This document shows, in pieces, positions 43,762 through 50,951 of a stretch of DNA of 64,000 bases; within the stretch, counting starts at the first letter, position 1; each line of letters starts with the position of its first letter. The stretch is from Lachnospiraceae bacterium. Its GTDB lineage: Bacteria > Bacillota > Clostridia > Lachnospirales > Lachnospiraceae. The position numbers and the translations under genes are program-made. Location of the stretch: assembly GCA_022845955.1 (NCBI GenBank), contig AP025576.1, positions 3,658,001 to 3,722,000 on the forward strand, written 5' to 3'. Under the pieces are notes generated by a model, which saw only the letters and a list, made by a program, of their open reading frames with translations, did no database searches and had not been told where the DNA came from.

Positions 43762-43864
43762 GGGGCGGGGTGGGGGTGAATGAGTGGGGGGAAGGGGGAA
43801 GGGGAGGAATAAGGGCGGGGGCAAGAACAAGGGCAGGAACAAGGGCGGGGGTTGGGGGGCGGGA
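43762..43864 (+). other. G-run-rich tract upstream of the subtilase
   Basis: About 100 bp of plus strand with more than ten runs of three to six G, including repeated AACAAGGGC modules. It would be C-rich in a minus-strand transcript of the protease. Its composition is unlike the rest of the window, and it could form G-quadruplexes on the plus strand. Frames through it are low-complexity and are not called as genes. Confidence 0.7.
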
Positions 43865-43918
43865 GTCCGCCGGGCACACTCAAGGCCTGCGGCCTTTCGT
43901 TTGCGGCTGTCGCCGCAT

Positions 43919-43984
43919 GGACAGGGAACCAGGAGCACGTCCGGTTATGCAAGCATGCCGGATCGTGCTCCTGGTTCTCTGTCC
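43919..43984. other. 66-nt near-perfect hairpin
   Basis: Arms 43919-43944 and 43958-43984 pair over 26 positions with one G-T pair and one bulged base; the interior ATGC/GCAT also pairs, so the whole element folds. It lies between divergent genes, upstream of the mapped promoter of the Cys-rich gene, so it is not in that transcript. No T-run flanks it. It may be a repeat element. Confidence 0.7.
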
Positions 43985-44026
43985 GCCCGGCTCGTAGATA
44001 AAAAAATTTGTATTCTGTTGGAAACA

Positions 44027-44054
44027 CTGACAGGCTGTGTAGCATAGTATAAAC
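44027..44054 (+). promoter_or_regulatory. promoter of the Cys/Gly-rich peptide gene
   Basis: CTGACA (44027-44032), 16-nt spacer, TATAAA (44049-44054), 30 bp before the ATG. RBS TTGGAGG lies 9 nt before the ATG. Confidence 0.6.
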
Positions 44055-44083
44055 CATAAAAACCAATTTGGAGGCAAATAAAC

Positions 44084-44410
44084 ATGAGTGATTTAACAGC
44101 AAGCGGCTGCGGATGCGGCAGCAATACCGGTTGTGGCTCCAGCAACACCGGCTGTGGTTGTACTACTAACTGTGGCGGGAGCTGCGGATGCGGATGTAAT
44201 TCCGGCTGCGGTGGAAACTCCGGCTGCGGAAGCTGGATTTGGATTCTGATCCTGCTTTGCTGCTGCGGCGGCAATGGCTTCGGCGGCGGAAACAGCTGCG
44301 GATGCGGAGAGTCTAATGGCTGTGGCTGCGGCGGAAACTCCGGTTGCGGAAGCTGGATTTGGATTCTGATCCTGCTTTGCTGCTGCGGCGGTGGAAACGG
44401 CTTCTGCTAA
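44084..44410 (+). CDS. Cys/Gly-rich peptide with duplicated hydrophobic module (chorion HCB-like)
   Basis: A 108-residue protein with about 23 Cys and 40 Gly, mostly as CG and GCG repeats. It contains two copies of a 40-codon module: GGNSGCG, then the hydrophobic SWIWILILL, then CCCGG. Clostridia genomes carry related genes that tools call 'chorion class high-cysteine HCB protein 13'; that name reflects composition only and no function is established. Each hydrophobic block is only nine residues, short for a membrane helix unless the CCC joins it. The gene has its own promoter, strong RBS and a clean terminator, so it is a real transcription unit. Metal binding, surface or spore-coat cross-linking, or a secreted peptide are possible. 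Confidence 0.8.
   Translation: MSDLTASGCGCGSNTGCGSSNTGCGCTTNCGGSCGCGCNSGCGGNSGCGSWIWILILLCCCGGNGFGGGNSCGCGESNGCGCGGNSGCGSWIWILILLCCCGGGNGFC
44205..44391 (+). repeat. tandem 120-bp duplication inside the Cys/Gly-rich gene
   Basis: Bases 44205-44271 recur at 44325-44391, an offset of 120 bp, differing at only two positions. The near identity at synonymous sites points to a recent duplication or gene conversion. Confidence 0.9.
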
Positions 44411-44441
44411 TGTAACTGCGCCCTCATTGGGCACATACATG

Positions 44442-44471
44442 AAAATAGGCTCTGTTACAGAGCCTATTTTT
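44442..44471 (+). terminator. terminator of the Cys/Gly-rich gene
   Basis: Perfect 13-bp stem AAAATAGGCTCTG / CAGAGCCTATTTT (44442-44454, 44458-44470), loop TTA, followed by T. Confidence 0.9.
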
Positions 44472-44530
44472 ATGTTCTTATGTTTCCGGCGCCGACATAG
44501 TATTTCTATGAAAGGGAAAAGGACCGGGAT

Positions 44531-45127
44531 ATGGAGAAACATGATAAAGATTATTTACAGGCATTTGATGCTCTGTATACAACCAACCAAATACAAATAA
44601 TGAAAATCCTCCTGCCCTACTGCAATCCCGACAGTCGCAGAGGGCTGGCTGTCATGATTAAATTCATGGAATTTGACTATACTCTCCGTTTTGCCCGTTC
44701 GCATCCGGGTAGCTTTCAGGATGCGGCTATCCCTTTTTCCTTGATAGACATCTGTGATAAAATAAAAAACTACTGTTCTCCCCAGGTACGTTCCATGCTG
44801 GAACAGTTCCAGTCCATACAGAATGCCATGCAGATGTATGAGGAAATGAAACAGTATATGGATCTCTTCCAGGGAATGAGTACAAATGACGCAAATGGTA
44901 CCGCAGCTGCCGGAAGCGGCAGCGGCCCTGCACCGGAAACCGGACAGGGCGGCGAAGAAAAAGCTGGCGGCAATCCCTTTGGCATGAATCCTATGGATAT
45001 GCTGATGGGTATGCTGTCACCGGAGCAGCAGTCCATGTTTCAAATGTTTCAGTCGGATTTTAGCACAGAGGCGGCTTCCACAGATAATACGGTTACTCGG
45101 GACAGCCCGCCGGAAGGGGATCAATAA
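44531..45127 (+). CDS. unrecognised helical protein with Met-rich C terminus
   Basis: A 198-residue protein I do not recognise. Residues 1-115 look helical and globular: DYLQAFDALYTTNQIQIMKILLPYCNPDSRRGLAVMIKFMEF begins it (segments LLPYCNPDSRRGLAVMIKF). A Gly/Ala/Pro-rich linker (about 127-145) leads to a tail rich in Met, Gln and Phe (MNPMDMLMGMLSPEQQSMFQMF) that may bind itself or a partner. AAAGGA lies 7-8 nt before the ATG. It is followed at 2 bp by another small gene with a similar layout, and both follow the Cys/Gly-rich gene. No function is proposed. Confidence 0.7.
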   Translation: MEKHDKDYLQAFDALYTTNQIQIMKILLPYCNPDSRRGLAVMIKFMEFDYTLRFARSHPGSFQDAAIPFSLIDICDKIKNYCSPQVRSMLEQFQSIQNAMQMYEEMKQYMDLFQGMSTNDANGTAAAGSGSGPAPETGQGGEEKAGGNPFGMNPMDMLMGMLSPEQQSMFQMFQSDFSTEAASTDNTVTRDSPPEGDQ

Positions 45128-45129
45128 CT

Positions 45130-45435
45130 ATGGCAGATTATAACGATTCTAAAAATTCCAAGGATAAACCAAGATGGATGCAGGAACCTTCCCTGAGGAA
45201 TATTCCTGAGGAAAAACTCGATTTCCTGCAAAAGATGGTCTTTGAGAGCAACAACCTGTCTCAGAAAGAGCTTATGCCCTTTCTCATGGCTCTTGCCCAG
45301 AGAAGCCGGGCGGCAAATATCACATTTACCCAGGAGGAAATGACAGCTATTATAGAAGCGATAAAGAAATACAGTACACCGGAGGAACTGATGAAAATGA
45401 ATCAGATTATGAAGCTTATGCAGCGTCGTAAATAA
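45130..45435 (+). CDS. small unrecognised helical protein
   Basis: A 101-residue hydrophilic protein: polar start (MADYNDSKNSKDKPRWMQEP), a helical core with EEKLDFLQKMVFESNNLSQKELMPFLMALAQRS (LSQKELMPFLMALAQ), then TFTQEEMTAIIEAIKKYS and a Met/Lys end (MKMNQIMKLMQRRK). It starts 2 bp after the previous gene, so the two are co-translated. The short Met-rich amphipathic helices resemble those in its neighbour, which suggests the proteins interact. Function unknown. Confidence 0.7.
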   Translation: MADYNDSKNSKDKPRWMQEPSLRNIPEEKLDFLQKMVFESNNLSQKELMPFLMALAQRSRAANITFTQEEMTAIIEAIKKYSTPEELMKMNQIMKLMQRRK

Positions 45436-45474
45436 TATGGTACGGGGCAGGATTCGATACCTGACGCAAAAATA

Positions 45475-45523
45475 TAAGGGGCACCTCCCGATGCTGTCAA
45501 CACACATTGGGCTGTGTCCCTTA
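45475..45523. other. 49-nt imperfect palindrome at the convergent gap
   Basis: TAAGGGGCAC (45475-45484) pairs with GTGTCCCTTA (45514-45523), and inner CCCGATG with CATTGGG. It lies between the two small genes (plus) and the flavodiiron gene (minus). No T-run, so it is either a weak terminator or a repeat. Confidence 0.5.
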
Positions 45524-45552
45524 CATAATACATATCTTGTGAATTATGCCGT

Positions 45553-46722
45553 TCAATCCATAGCGGCCACTTTTGCAGAAAGCTCCTTCAGAAAGCTTTC
45601 CGAAGGAACATACTGTACTTTCACCGGCTCCGAAAGGATACGGAAGCGGCAGGCTTCCAGTTCCGTATGTATCAGGCCGGCGCTCTGGCCTCCCCAGCCA
45701 TAGGAACCAAACGCAAAGGCTTTTTTATTTTTAGGGGCAAGTCCTTTCATATAACAGAGAAAGGAAGCGACCGAAGGCAGCATCTGATTGTTCATTGTCG
45801 ATGAACCTACCGCGATATATTCCGCTTTCAAAACATCCGTCATGATATCGGAAATATGATCCACCTTCAAATCATAAAGCTTCACAGGTACCCCTTTCAT
45901 GGCAAAGCCTTCCACTATAGCCCTTGCCATCTTTTCCGTGGAATGCCACATGGAATCAAAAACCACCACCGCTTTATGCTCCGGCGTCTCATCGCTGTAA
46001 TGCTTATAGGCATTCACGATATCTTCGATATGGCTTCTCCACATTACTCCATGGCTGGGGGCAATCAGACGGATATCCAATGCTTCTATTACCGGCAGGG
46101 TCTTTTTCATCTGCATACCATAAGGCATCAGGATATTGGCATAATACTTTTCCGCTTCTGCCATAACCTCGGCCATATCCACCTCATCATCATATCGCTT
46201 GCTGCTGGAATAATGCTGGCCGAACGCATCGTTGGAGAAAAGGATTTTTTCTTCCGGGCAATAGGTAACCATATTATCCGGCCAATGGAGCATAGGGGTA
46301 GGAACAAACTGAAGGGTATGTTTTCCCAGGTTCAGGCAATCTCCGCCTTTTACCGGCATATATTCATAGCTATCCCCATAATGCAGCTTCAGGCCGTTCA
46401 GCCCGCTGGGGGAACTGGTCACAATAACCGCATGGGGAGCTGCTTCCATCACTGCAGGAACGGAACCGGAATGATCCATTTCCACATGGTTGGAAACCAG
46501 ATAATCAATCTGTGCCGGATCCATAATTTCACGGATACGTTCCAGAAGCTCTCCGGCAAAGGGGGCTTTTACGGTATCTATCAATGCGGTTTTCTCGTCA
46601 ACAATCAGGTAAGCATTATACGTTGCCCCTCTGTTGGTTGTATAGCCATGGAAACTGCGTACATTCCAGTCAACAACACCTACCGCATAAATACCGGGTC
46701 TTAATTCTGTGGTATTCATCAC
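45553..46722 (-). CDS. flavodiiron protein (FprA-type A flavoprotein)
   Basis: A 389-residue two-domain protein: a metallo-beta-lactamase-like diiron domain (1-245) with ligand motif NHVEMDHSGSVP near 82 and a C-terminal flavodoxin domain (about 250-389) with FMN loop VVFDSMWHSTEKMA and GSSTMNNQMLPSV. Such proteins reduce O2 to water and/or NO to N2O in the cytosol of anaerobes, using reduced rubredoxin or coenzyme F420. It is the only oxygen-defence gene in the window. The 276-bp region upstream holds a possible -10 (TATAAT, near 46770) and a complex of hairpins. Confidence 0.93.
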   Translation of the reverse strand: MMNTTELRPGIYAVGVVDWNVRSFHGYTTNRGATYNAYLIVDEKTALIDTVKAPFAGELLERIREIMDPAQIDYLVSNHVEMDHSGSVPAVMEAAPHAVIVTSSPSGLNGLKLHYGDSYEYMPVKGGDCLNLGKHTLQFVPTPMLHWPDNMVTYCPEEKILFSNDAFGQHYSSSKRYDDEVDMAEVMAEAEKYYANILMPYGMQMKKTLPVIEALDIRLIAPSHGVMWRSHIEDIVNAYKHYSDETPEHKAVVVFDSMWHSTEKMARAIVEGFAMKGVPVKLYDLKVDHISDIMTDVLKAEYIAVGSSTMNNQMLPSVASFLCYMKGLAPKNKKAFAFGSYGWGGQSAGLIHTELEACRFRILSEPVKVQYVPSESFLKELSAKVAAMD

Positions 46723-46862
46723 TTATCCTCCTGTTTTTCCACTGATTTTGTGCTTTTGTTTTCATATTATACTAAAAATTTCTTAAATCGTGTACATTAT
46801 AACTCCGTTTTTTTATCTTGTATACTTTTTAGGGACAAGTATTCTTTTTTGTACATAAACAA

Positions 46863-46934
46863 GTAACAGTTCAGACAAGTCTGAACTGTTACAAAGACAG
46901 GCCCTTTACCGACAACGGCCTGTCAATAAAGGGC
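46863..46934 (-). repeat. hairpin cluster with GTAACNGTTC copies 6 and 7
   Basis: 46863-46876 / 46879-46892 form a 14-bp perfect stem made of two facing GTAACAGTTC cores. Next to it are two stems that share three bases: GCCCTTTA / TAAAGGGC (46927-46934 with 46901-46908) and GACAGGCC / GGCCTGTC (46917-46924 with 46896-46903). Only one of the latter two can form at a time. They lie downstream of the DUF4340 gene and upstream of the flavodiiron gene on the minus strand. Confidence 0.7.
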
Positions 46935-46998
46935 ATTATGCTGCTTCTCCGTTTTTATCTCCGGTTCCCACAGGAGGAAAGCTGCTTCCGTTTGCTCC

Positions 46999-47583
46999 TT
47001 AGTCTGCTCCTTCTGACGGTTCTTCTGTAAGGGATTCTTCTGCAGTTTCCTCCGTCGTCTCTTCTATGAATTCTTCCAGATCCTTATCAAAAGCAGTTAC
47101 CACATAGGAGCTGATTCCATAAAGACGGTCGTCTCCTTCCAGCCGGATATAATAGTCTCCGGTGAGATCGTTCTGGTTCCCCACATATATTATTACATTG
47201 GAACCATTCTTCATTTCGGCCTTTATGGTCCTTACTGGATTATCCAGACCGTATTCAGACAGATTCTCCGGTTCTTCGACAACAGATTCCGTTGCAAGAC
47301 CGGCAATATTGTTCACAAGAGAGCTGATCTGGTTCTGATCCAGCGTCATTTCCCTGTCATCCGCATTCACCCACTTCTCTTCTTCCTTTACAAAGTTCAG
47401 AATGTGATCGCCGGTTACGGAAAGGGCCGTTACATCCCCGGAAGCAAAATCCGTCACGGTTACCTGTTGTGCGGAAAGCGTCTCTTCTTGTGCAAAATCC
47501 ATATTTTTAACAAGCACGTAAGCCCCTACACAAAGCAGGCAGAGAATTACAAGCACAAGCAGCTGTATCTTTTTTTTCTTCAT
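46999..47583 (-). CDS. DUF4340-domain protein
   Basis: A 194-residue protein with one N-terminal membrane helix (about 6-26, LLVLVILCLLCVGAYVLV) and an outer domain with VTDFASGDVTALSVTGDHILNFVKEEEKWVNADD (core VTGDHILNFVKEEEKWV), then SEYGLDNPVRTIKAEMKNG, the pattern of DUF4340. A low-complexity Glu/Thr tail ends it. It overlaps the stop of the GldG-type permease by one base and completes the ABC/GldG/DUF4340 set that is common in Clostridia. Its exact role is unknown. Confidence 0.85.
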   Translation of the reverse strand: MKKKKIQLLVLVILCLLCVGAYVLVKNMDFAQEETLSAQQVTVTDFASGDVTALSVTGDHILNFVKEEEKWVNADDREMTLDQNQISSLVNNIAGLATESVVEEPENLSEYGLDNPVRTIKAEMKNGSNVIIYVGNQNDLTGDYYIRLEGDDRLYGISSYVVTAFDKDLEEFIEETTEETAEESLTEEPSEGAD

Positions 47584-49697
47584 CAGCGCTTCCTCCTTCC
47601 CATCCAGACAAAGATTCCGGCTATAAGCAGTCCCAGCGGCAGAATCAGCATAAACAGGGAGCCAAGAGAAAAGGCCGTGCTGTCATTTACCGTTATTATA
47701 CTGGATTCATAAGATTTCACCGGTACGGAGACACTTATCTCGCTGTCGGACATGGATGCCACCGTATTGGTGAACAGCGTGAGGTTGGCATCCGCCACCA
47801 TTGTATTGGCGCTGTCTGTAAACAGATTTTCGGAGGCAAACAAGGTCAGCTGTGCGGTCCCTTCCTCCAGCGTTTTTTCCGCGTGCACACCTACATCGAA
47901 AGGCCCCTGCACGTCCCCGTCTTCTTTTTCGTACGTCTGTGCCTGGTTCATATTGGTTTTAGCATAAGAAGACGCAGAGGTGGCCAGCAGGGAGGTTACG
48001 CTCACATCCTCTTTTTCCTCCGCACGTATCCCTTGTGCGTAAGGCATAAATATATACTTTTGCCCCGCCACCCCGTTAGTAAGGGTATCATAAGCCACTT
48101 CAGGCAGCAGATAGGTGGGCTGCTGGTAATACATTGAAGTGTCACCTTCCATAACAAGCCCCTTTTCTATGGACAGGCCGAAATAATCCAGAACCTTCTG
48201 CAGATTAGGCATATCGGCTGCAAAATCCTCCATATAAGAGGTCGTCATCAGGATTTTACCGCCTTTATCCAGATAGGCAATGAGCTTTTCTGCATCATCG
48301 GCAGATATATCCGAGGTGGGCGCCAGGATGAGCATTCCCTGGGCATCCTCCGGCACGCTTTCCTGGGTAAGCAGATTTATGGACTGCAGCGCAGCGTTCT
48401 GTTTTGCCAGACCGTTCTGGAAGGCGGTGGAAAGCGACAGCTCATCCTGCCCTTCCAGTGTGTACAGAACCGGCATATCATCGCTGGTTACATAGGCAAG
48501 TGCGCTGGTAATCTGGCCTTCCCCGTCATAACCGGTAACGTTGCTGCTGTAAGTAGTATAATCCATCTCTGTTTCATAAATATCGTTATAGTTAATTACC
48601 TTAAACCGCTTATCACTCACCACAATCAGTGAGTTCATACCGATATTTCCGTCGGTATAATCCTTATAGAAATTGGGGTTTACTACCGGATCCTTATATT
48701 CCACATGGATATGACCGGAAAGATCCATATACCGATCCAGCGTCTGCTTCAGCGTGGTATCCTGGCTTTCCTCCGACTGAAGGATATAAATGGTGACATC
48801 CTCCGTCAGATTCCTTGCCAGTTCCTCCGAGGTTTCCGTCAGGGAATACAGCTTTTGGGAAGTCACATCAAATGTGGTATAACGGGAAGGCAGCTCTCCT
48901 GCCGCCAGATTCAGAAAAACCGCGGCAACCAACACCACCGCAATCATTCCTGTACTGTAAGCACCCATCTGCAGGCTTTTTACCGATACCTGATATCTTC
49001 TTTTCTGTACTGACTGGACAGTCAAAAAAAGAAACACCAGAATAAAGGTAAGAAAATACAATACCGATTGCAACGCAAACGAACCCTGCATCATATCTTC
49101 CAGACGGCTTGTCATATCATACACGCTTAAAATCCTGGTAAACAGATTGCCTGCGGAAGAAATCAGCCCTGTTATACTGCTCATCATGTAGCCCAGGAAA
49201 AGAGCGCCGAAGCTCAGGACAGCCGCAATCACCTGGCTCTCTGTAACAGAAGAAAGAAACAGGCCGATGGCAATACCGCTTAAGCCGTACAGATAATAGG
49301 CAAGCACGGCCGTATAGCTTTCTCCCATGGAAACGGTACCAAACCGGGAAAGAATGAGGGGATACACAGCTATCACCAGCGTGGACATGGTAAAAATGGT
49401 AGCTGCCGCCAGATATTTCCCCCATACCACCTTACCCACGGACACCGGGGAAGTCAGGATCAGCTGATCTGTCTTCTGCCGCCTTTCCTCCGACATCATA
49501 CGCATTGTCAGAAGCGGAATGGTAATGAGCAGCAGGAACAGAATATTATATACGGTATTTGCCATGCTGGAATAGCCAAATCTAAGGTTCAGCGCAAAGA
49601 AATACAGACCTGACAGAAAAATATTCGCTGCAAGGAACAGCCATCCTGTCATGGAATGGAAGTAAGCTTTCAGTTCTCTCTTATAAATCGCTGTCAT
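47583..49697 (-). CDS. ABC-2 permease fused to GldG-type outer domain
   Basis: A 704-residue fusion. Residues 1-235 hold about six membrane helices of an ABC-2 (GldF-like) permease with the DQLILTSPVSVGKVVWGKYL loop; residues 245-265 form another helix; residues 270-650 form a GldG/IFT52-like extracellular domain (YSLTETSEELARNLTEDVTIYIL), and a last helix with KK/RR tail closes it (LFMLILPLGLLIAGIFVW). In Bacteroidetes the GldA-GldF-GldG transporter supports gliding; in Firmicutes the same set occurs without gliding, and its cargo is unknown. It overlaps the ATPase gene by 17 nt. Confidence 0.85.
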   Translation of the reverse strand: MTAIYKRELKAYFHSMTGWLFLAANIFLSGLYFFALNLRFGYSSMANTVYNILFLLLITIPLLTMRMMSEERRQKTDQLILTSPVSVGKVVWGKYLAAATIFTMSTLVIAVYPLILSRFGTVSMGESYTAVLAYYLYGLSGIAIGLFLSSVTESQVIAAVLSFGALFLGYMMSSITGLISSAGNLFTRILSVYDMTSRLEDMMQGSFALQSVLYFLTFILVFLFLTVQSVQKRRYQVSVKSLQMGAYSTGMIAVVLVAAVFLNLAAGELPSRYTTFDVTSQKLYSLTETSEELARNLTEDVTIYILQSEESQDTTLKQTLDRYMDLSGHIHVEYKDPVVNPNFYKDYTDGNIGMNSLIVVSDKRFKVINYNDIYETEMDYTTYSSNVTGYDGEGQITSALAYVTSDDMPVLYTLEGQDELSLSTAFQNGLAKQNAALQSINLLTQESVPEDAQGMLILAPTSDISADDAEKLIAYLDKGGKILMTTSYMEDFAADMPNLQKVLDYFGLSIEKGLVMEGDTSMYYQQPTYLLPEVAYDTLTNGVAGQKYIFMPYAQGIRAEEKEDVSVTSLLATSASSYAKTNMNQAQTYEKEDGDVQGPFDVGVHAEKTLEEGTAQLTLFASENLFTDSANTMVADANLTLFTNTVASMSDSEISVSVPVKSYESSIITVNDSTAFSLGSLFMLILPLGLLIAGIFVWMGRRKR

Positions 49698-50748
49698 CGT
49701 CCGTCACCTCCTGCTCGTTTTTCTGCTCCTCCTTCTTTCTGCCGAAATTGAATTTTTTCTTTGCCTGCGGCTTTTCCATGGAGTGCTTTGCTTCCATTTC
49801 CTCCGCCGCACTCCGCTTTTCGGAATCCGTCAGTTCCAGGAAGATATCTTCCAATGATTTGGTGCTTATATGCATATCCAGCAGAGGCAGCTTTTCTTCC
49901 GCCAAAAGATAAAAAAGCGGTTCCCGAATATCCACATCCGCGCCGGTTTTCAGAATCGCCCTTGTCTGTCCTTCACCTGCCGCTTCCAGACGGCTGTCTT
50001 CTATTTCCTCTATTTTTTCCAGCGCTTTTATCAGTTTTTCCTGCGTTCCTTTTACGGTAATTTCCAGCTCTTCTTCTCCCGTCATAAGTCTGGTCAGGCC
50101 TTCCGGGGAATCACATGCCACCAGCTTTCCTTTGGATATAATTAAAATCTGATCACAGACGGCGTTGACTTCGGAAAGTATGTGGGAACTGAGGATAATC
50201 GTATGCTTATCTTTCAGGCTTTTTATCAAATCGCGGATTTCAATGATCTGCTTGGGATCCAGGCCAACGGTAGGTTCATCCAGAATCAGGACCTCCGGGG
50301 AACCCAGCAGCGCCTGCGCAAGCCCTACCCTCTGCTTGTACCCTTTGGAAAGGTTACGTATCAGACGATCCTTCATGTCCAGAATCCGGGTCATCTTCAT
50401 CACCTCTTCCATTCCGTCCTCCCGTTCTCCGGACGGAATCCGTTTCAGCTGCGCGGCAAAACGCAGATATTCCTGTACGGTCATATCCGGATAAACAGGT
50501 GGCATTTCCGGAAGATAGCCGATACAGCGCTTGGCTTCCTCCGGCTCCTTCCTAATATCATGCCCGCCGATTTTTACTTCCCCGTCCGTAGGCGCCAAAT
50601 AACCGGTAATGATATTCATGGTTGTGGACTTCCCTGCGCCATTCGGCCCTAGGAATCCATAAATCTGCCCTTTTTCCACTTGGAATGAAAGGTCATTTAC
50701 GGCAAAATGGCCGCCATACTTTTTCACCAGATGATTTACTTCTATCAT
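49681..50748 (-). CDS. ABC transporter ATP-binding protein (GldA/CcmA-like)
   Basis: A 355-residue cytosolic ATPase. Walker A GPNGAGKST near 40, signature LSKGYKQRVGLAQALL near 135, Walker B ILDEPTVGLDP near 157, and a C-terminal DUF4162-like region (about 215-305). The tail (about 310-355) has EEMEAKHSMEKPQ, one 18-bp repeat read in frame, then a Lys-rich and acidic end. ATG 50748 has AGGAGG 8 nt upstream. The operon of ATPase, permease-GldG and DUF4340 is coupled by overlaps. Confidence 0.93.
   Translation of the reverse strand: MIEVNHLVKKYGGHFAVNDLSFQVEKGQIYGFLGPNGAGKSTTMNIITGYLAPTDGEVKIGGHDIRKEPEEAKRCIGYLPEMPPVYPDMTVQEYLRFAAQLKRIPSGEREDGMEEVMKMTRILDMKDRLIRNLSKGYKQRVGLAQALLGSPEVLILDEPTVGLDPKQIIEIRDLIKSLKDKHTIILSSHILSEVNAVCDQILIISKGKLVACDSPEGLTRLMTGEEELEITVKGTQEKLIKALEKIEEIEDSRLEAAGEGQTRAILKTGADVDIREPLFYLLAEEKLPLLDMHISTKSLEDIFLELTDSEKRSAAEEMEAKHSMEKPQAKKKFNFGRKKEEQKNEQEVTDDDSDL
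49772..49797 (-). repeat. MEAKHS 18-bp repeat in the ABC ATPase tail
   Basis: A full unit at 49780-49797 (MEAKHS) is followed by a partial one at 49772-49779 (ATGGAAAA). Confidence 0.75.
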
Positions 50749-50764
50749 CTTATATCCTCCTCGC

Positions 50765-50820
50765 AACATTTTTGAGCCAACTCTATTGATAAATGTATTC
50801 TATATTTGTGTAAAAATGTT
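50765..50820. promoter_or_regulatory. inverted repeat upstream of the ABC operon
   Basis: AACATTTTT (50765-50773) faces AAAAATGTT (50812-50820) with 38 bp between, around the likely promoter of the ATPase gene. It may be an operator. The arms are A/T-rich and could be chance. Confidence 0.3.
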
Positions 50821-50862
50821 GGAAGAAATGTGATTTTTTTGTGAAAAACAGGGCGTACCCGC

Positions 50863-50902
50863 AAAAAAGGCCTGCCGGAGATGTGACTCCGGCAGACCTT
50901 TT
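50863..50902 (-). terminator. intrinsic terminator of leuS
   Basis: CTGCCGGAG / CTCCGGCAG stem (50872-50880, 50887-50895), extended by AAAAGG / CCTTTT with one mismatch, followed on the minus strand by TTTTTTGC. It lies about 50 bp after the leuS stop. Confidence 0.93.
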
Positions 50903-50951
50903 CCTTACCTTCAGGTTAACGCAAAGCACGGCATCCGTTGTTTGCAGCCTG

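Noticed and set aside
43530..43997. Plus-strand frame through the G-rich tract as a gene
   Set aside because: The translation is low-complexity and overlaps the protease gene; no ribosome site or promoter is present.
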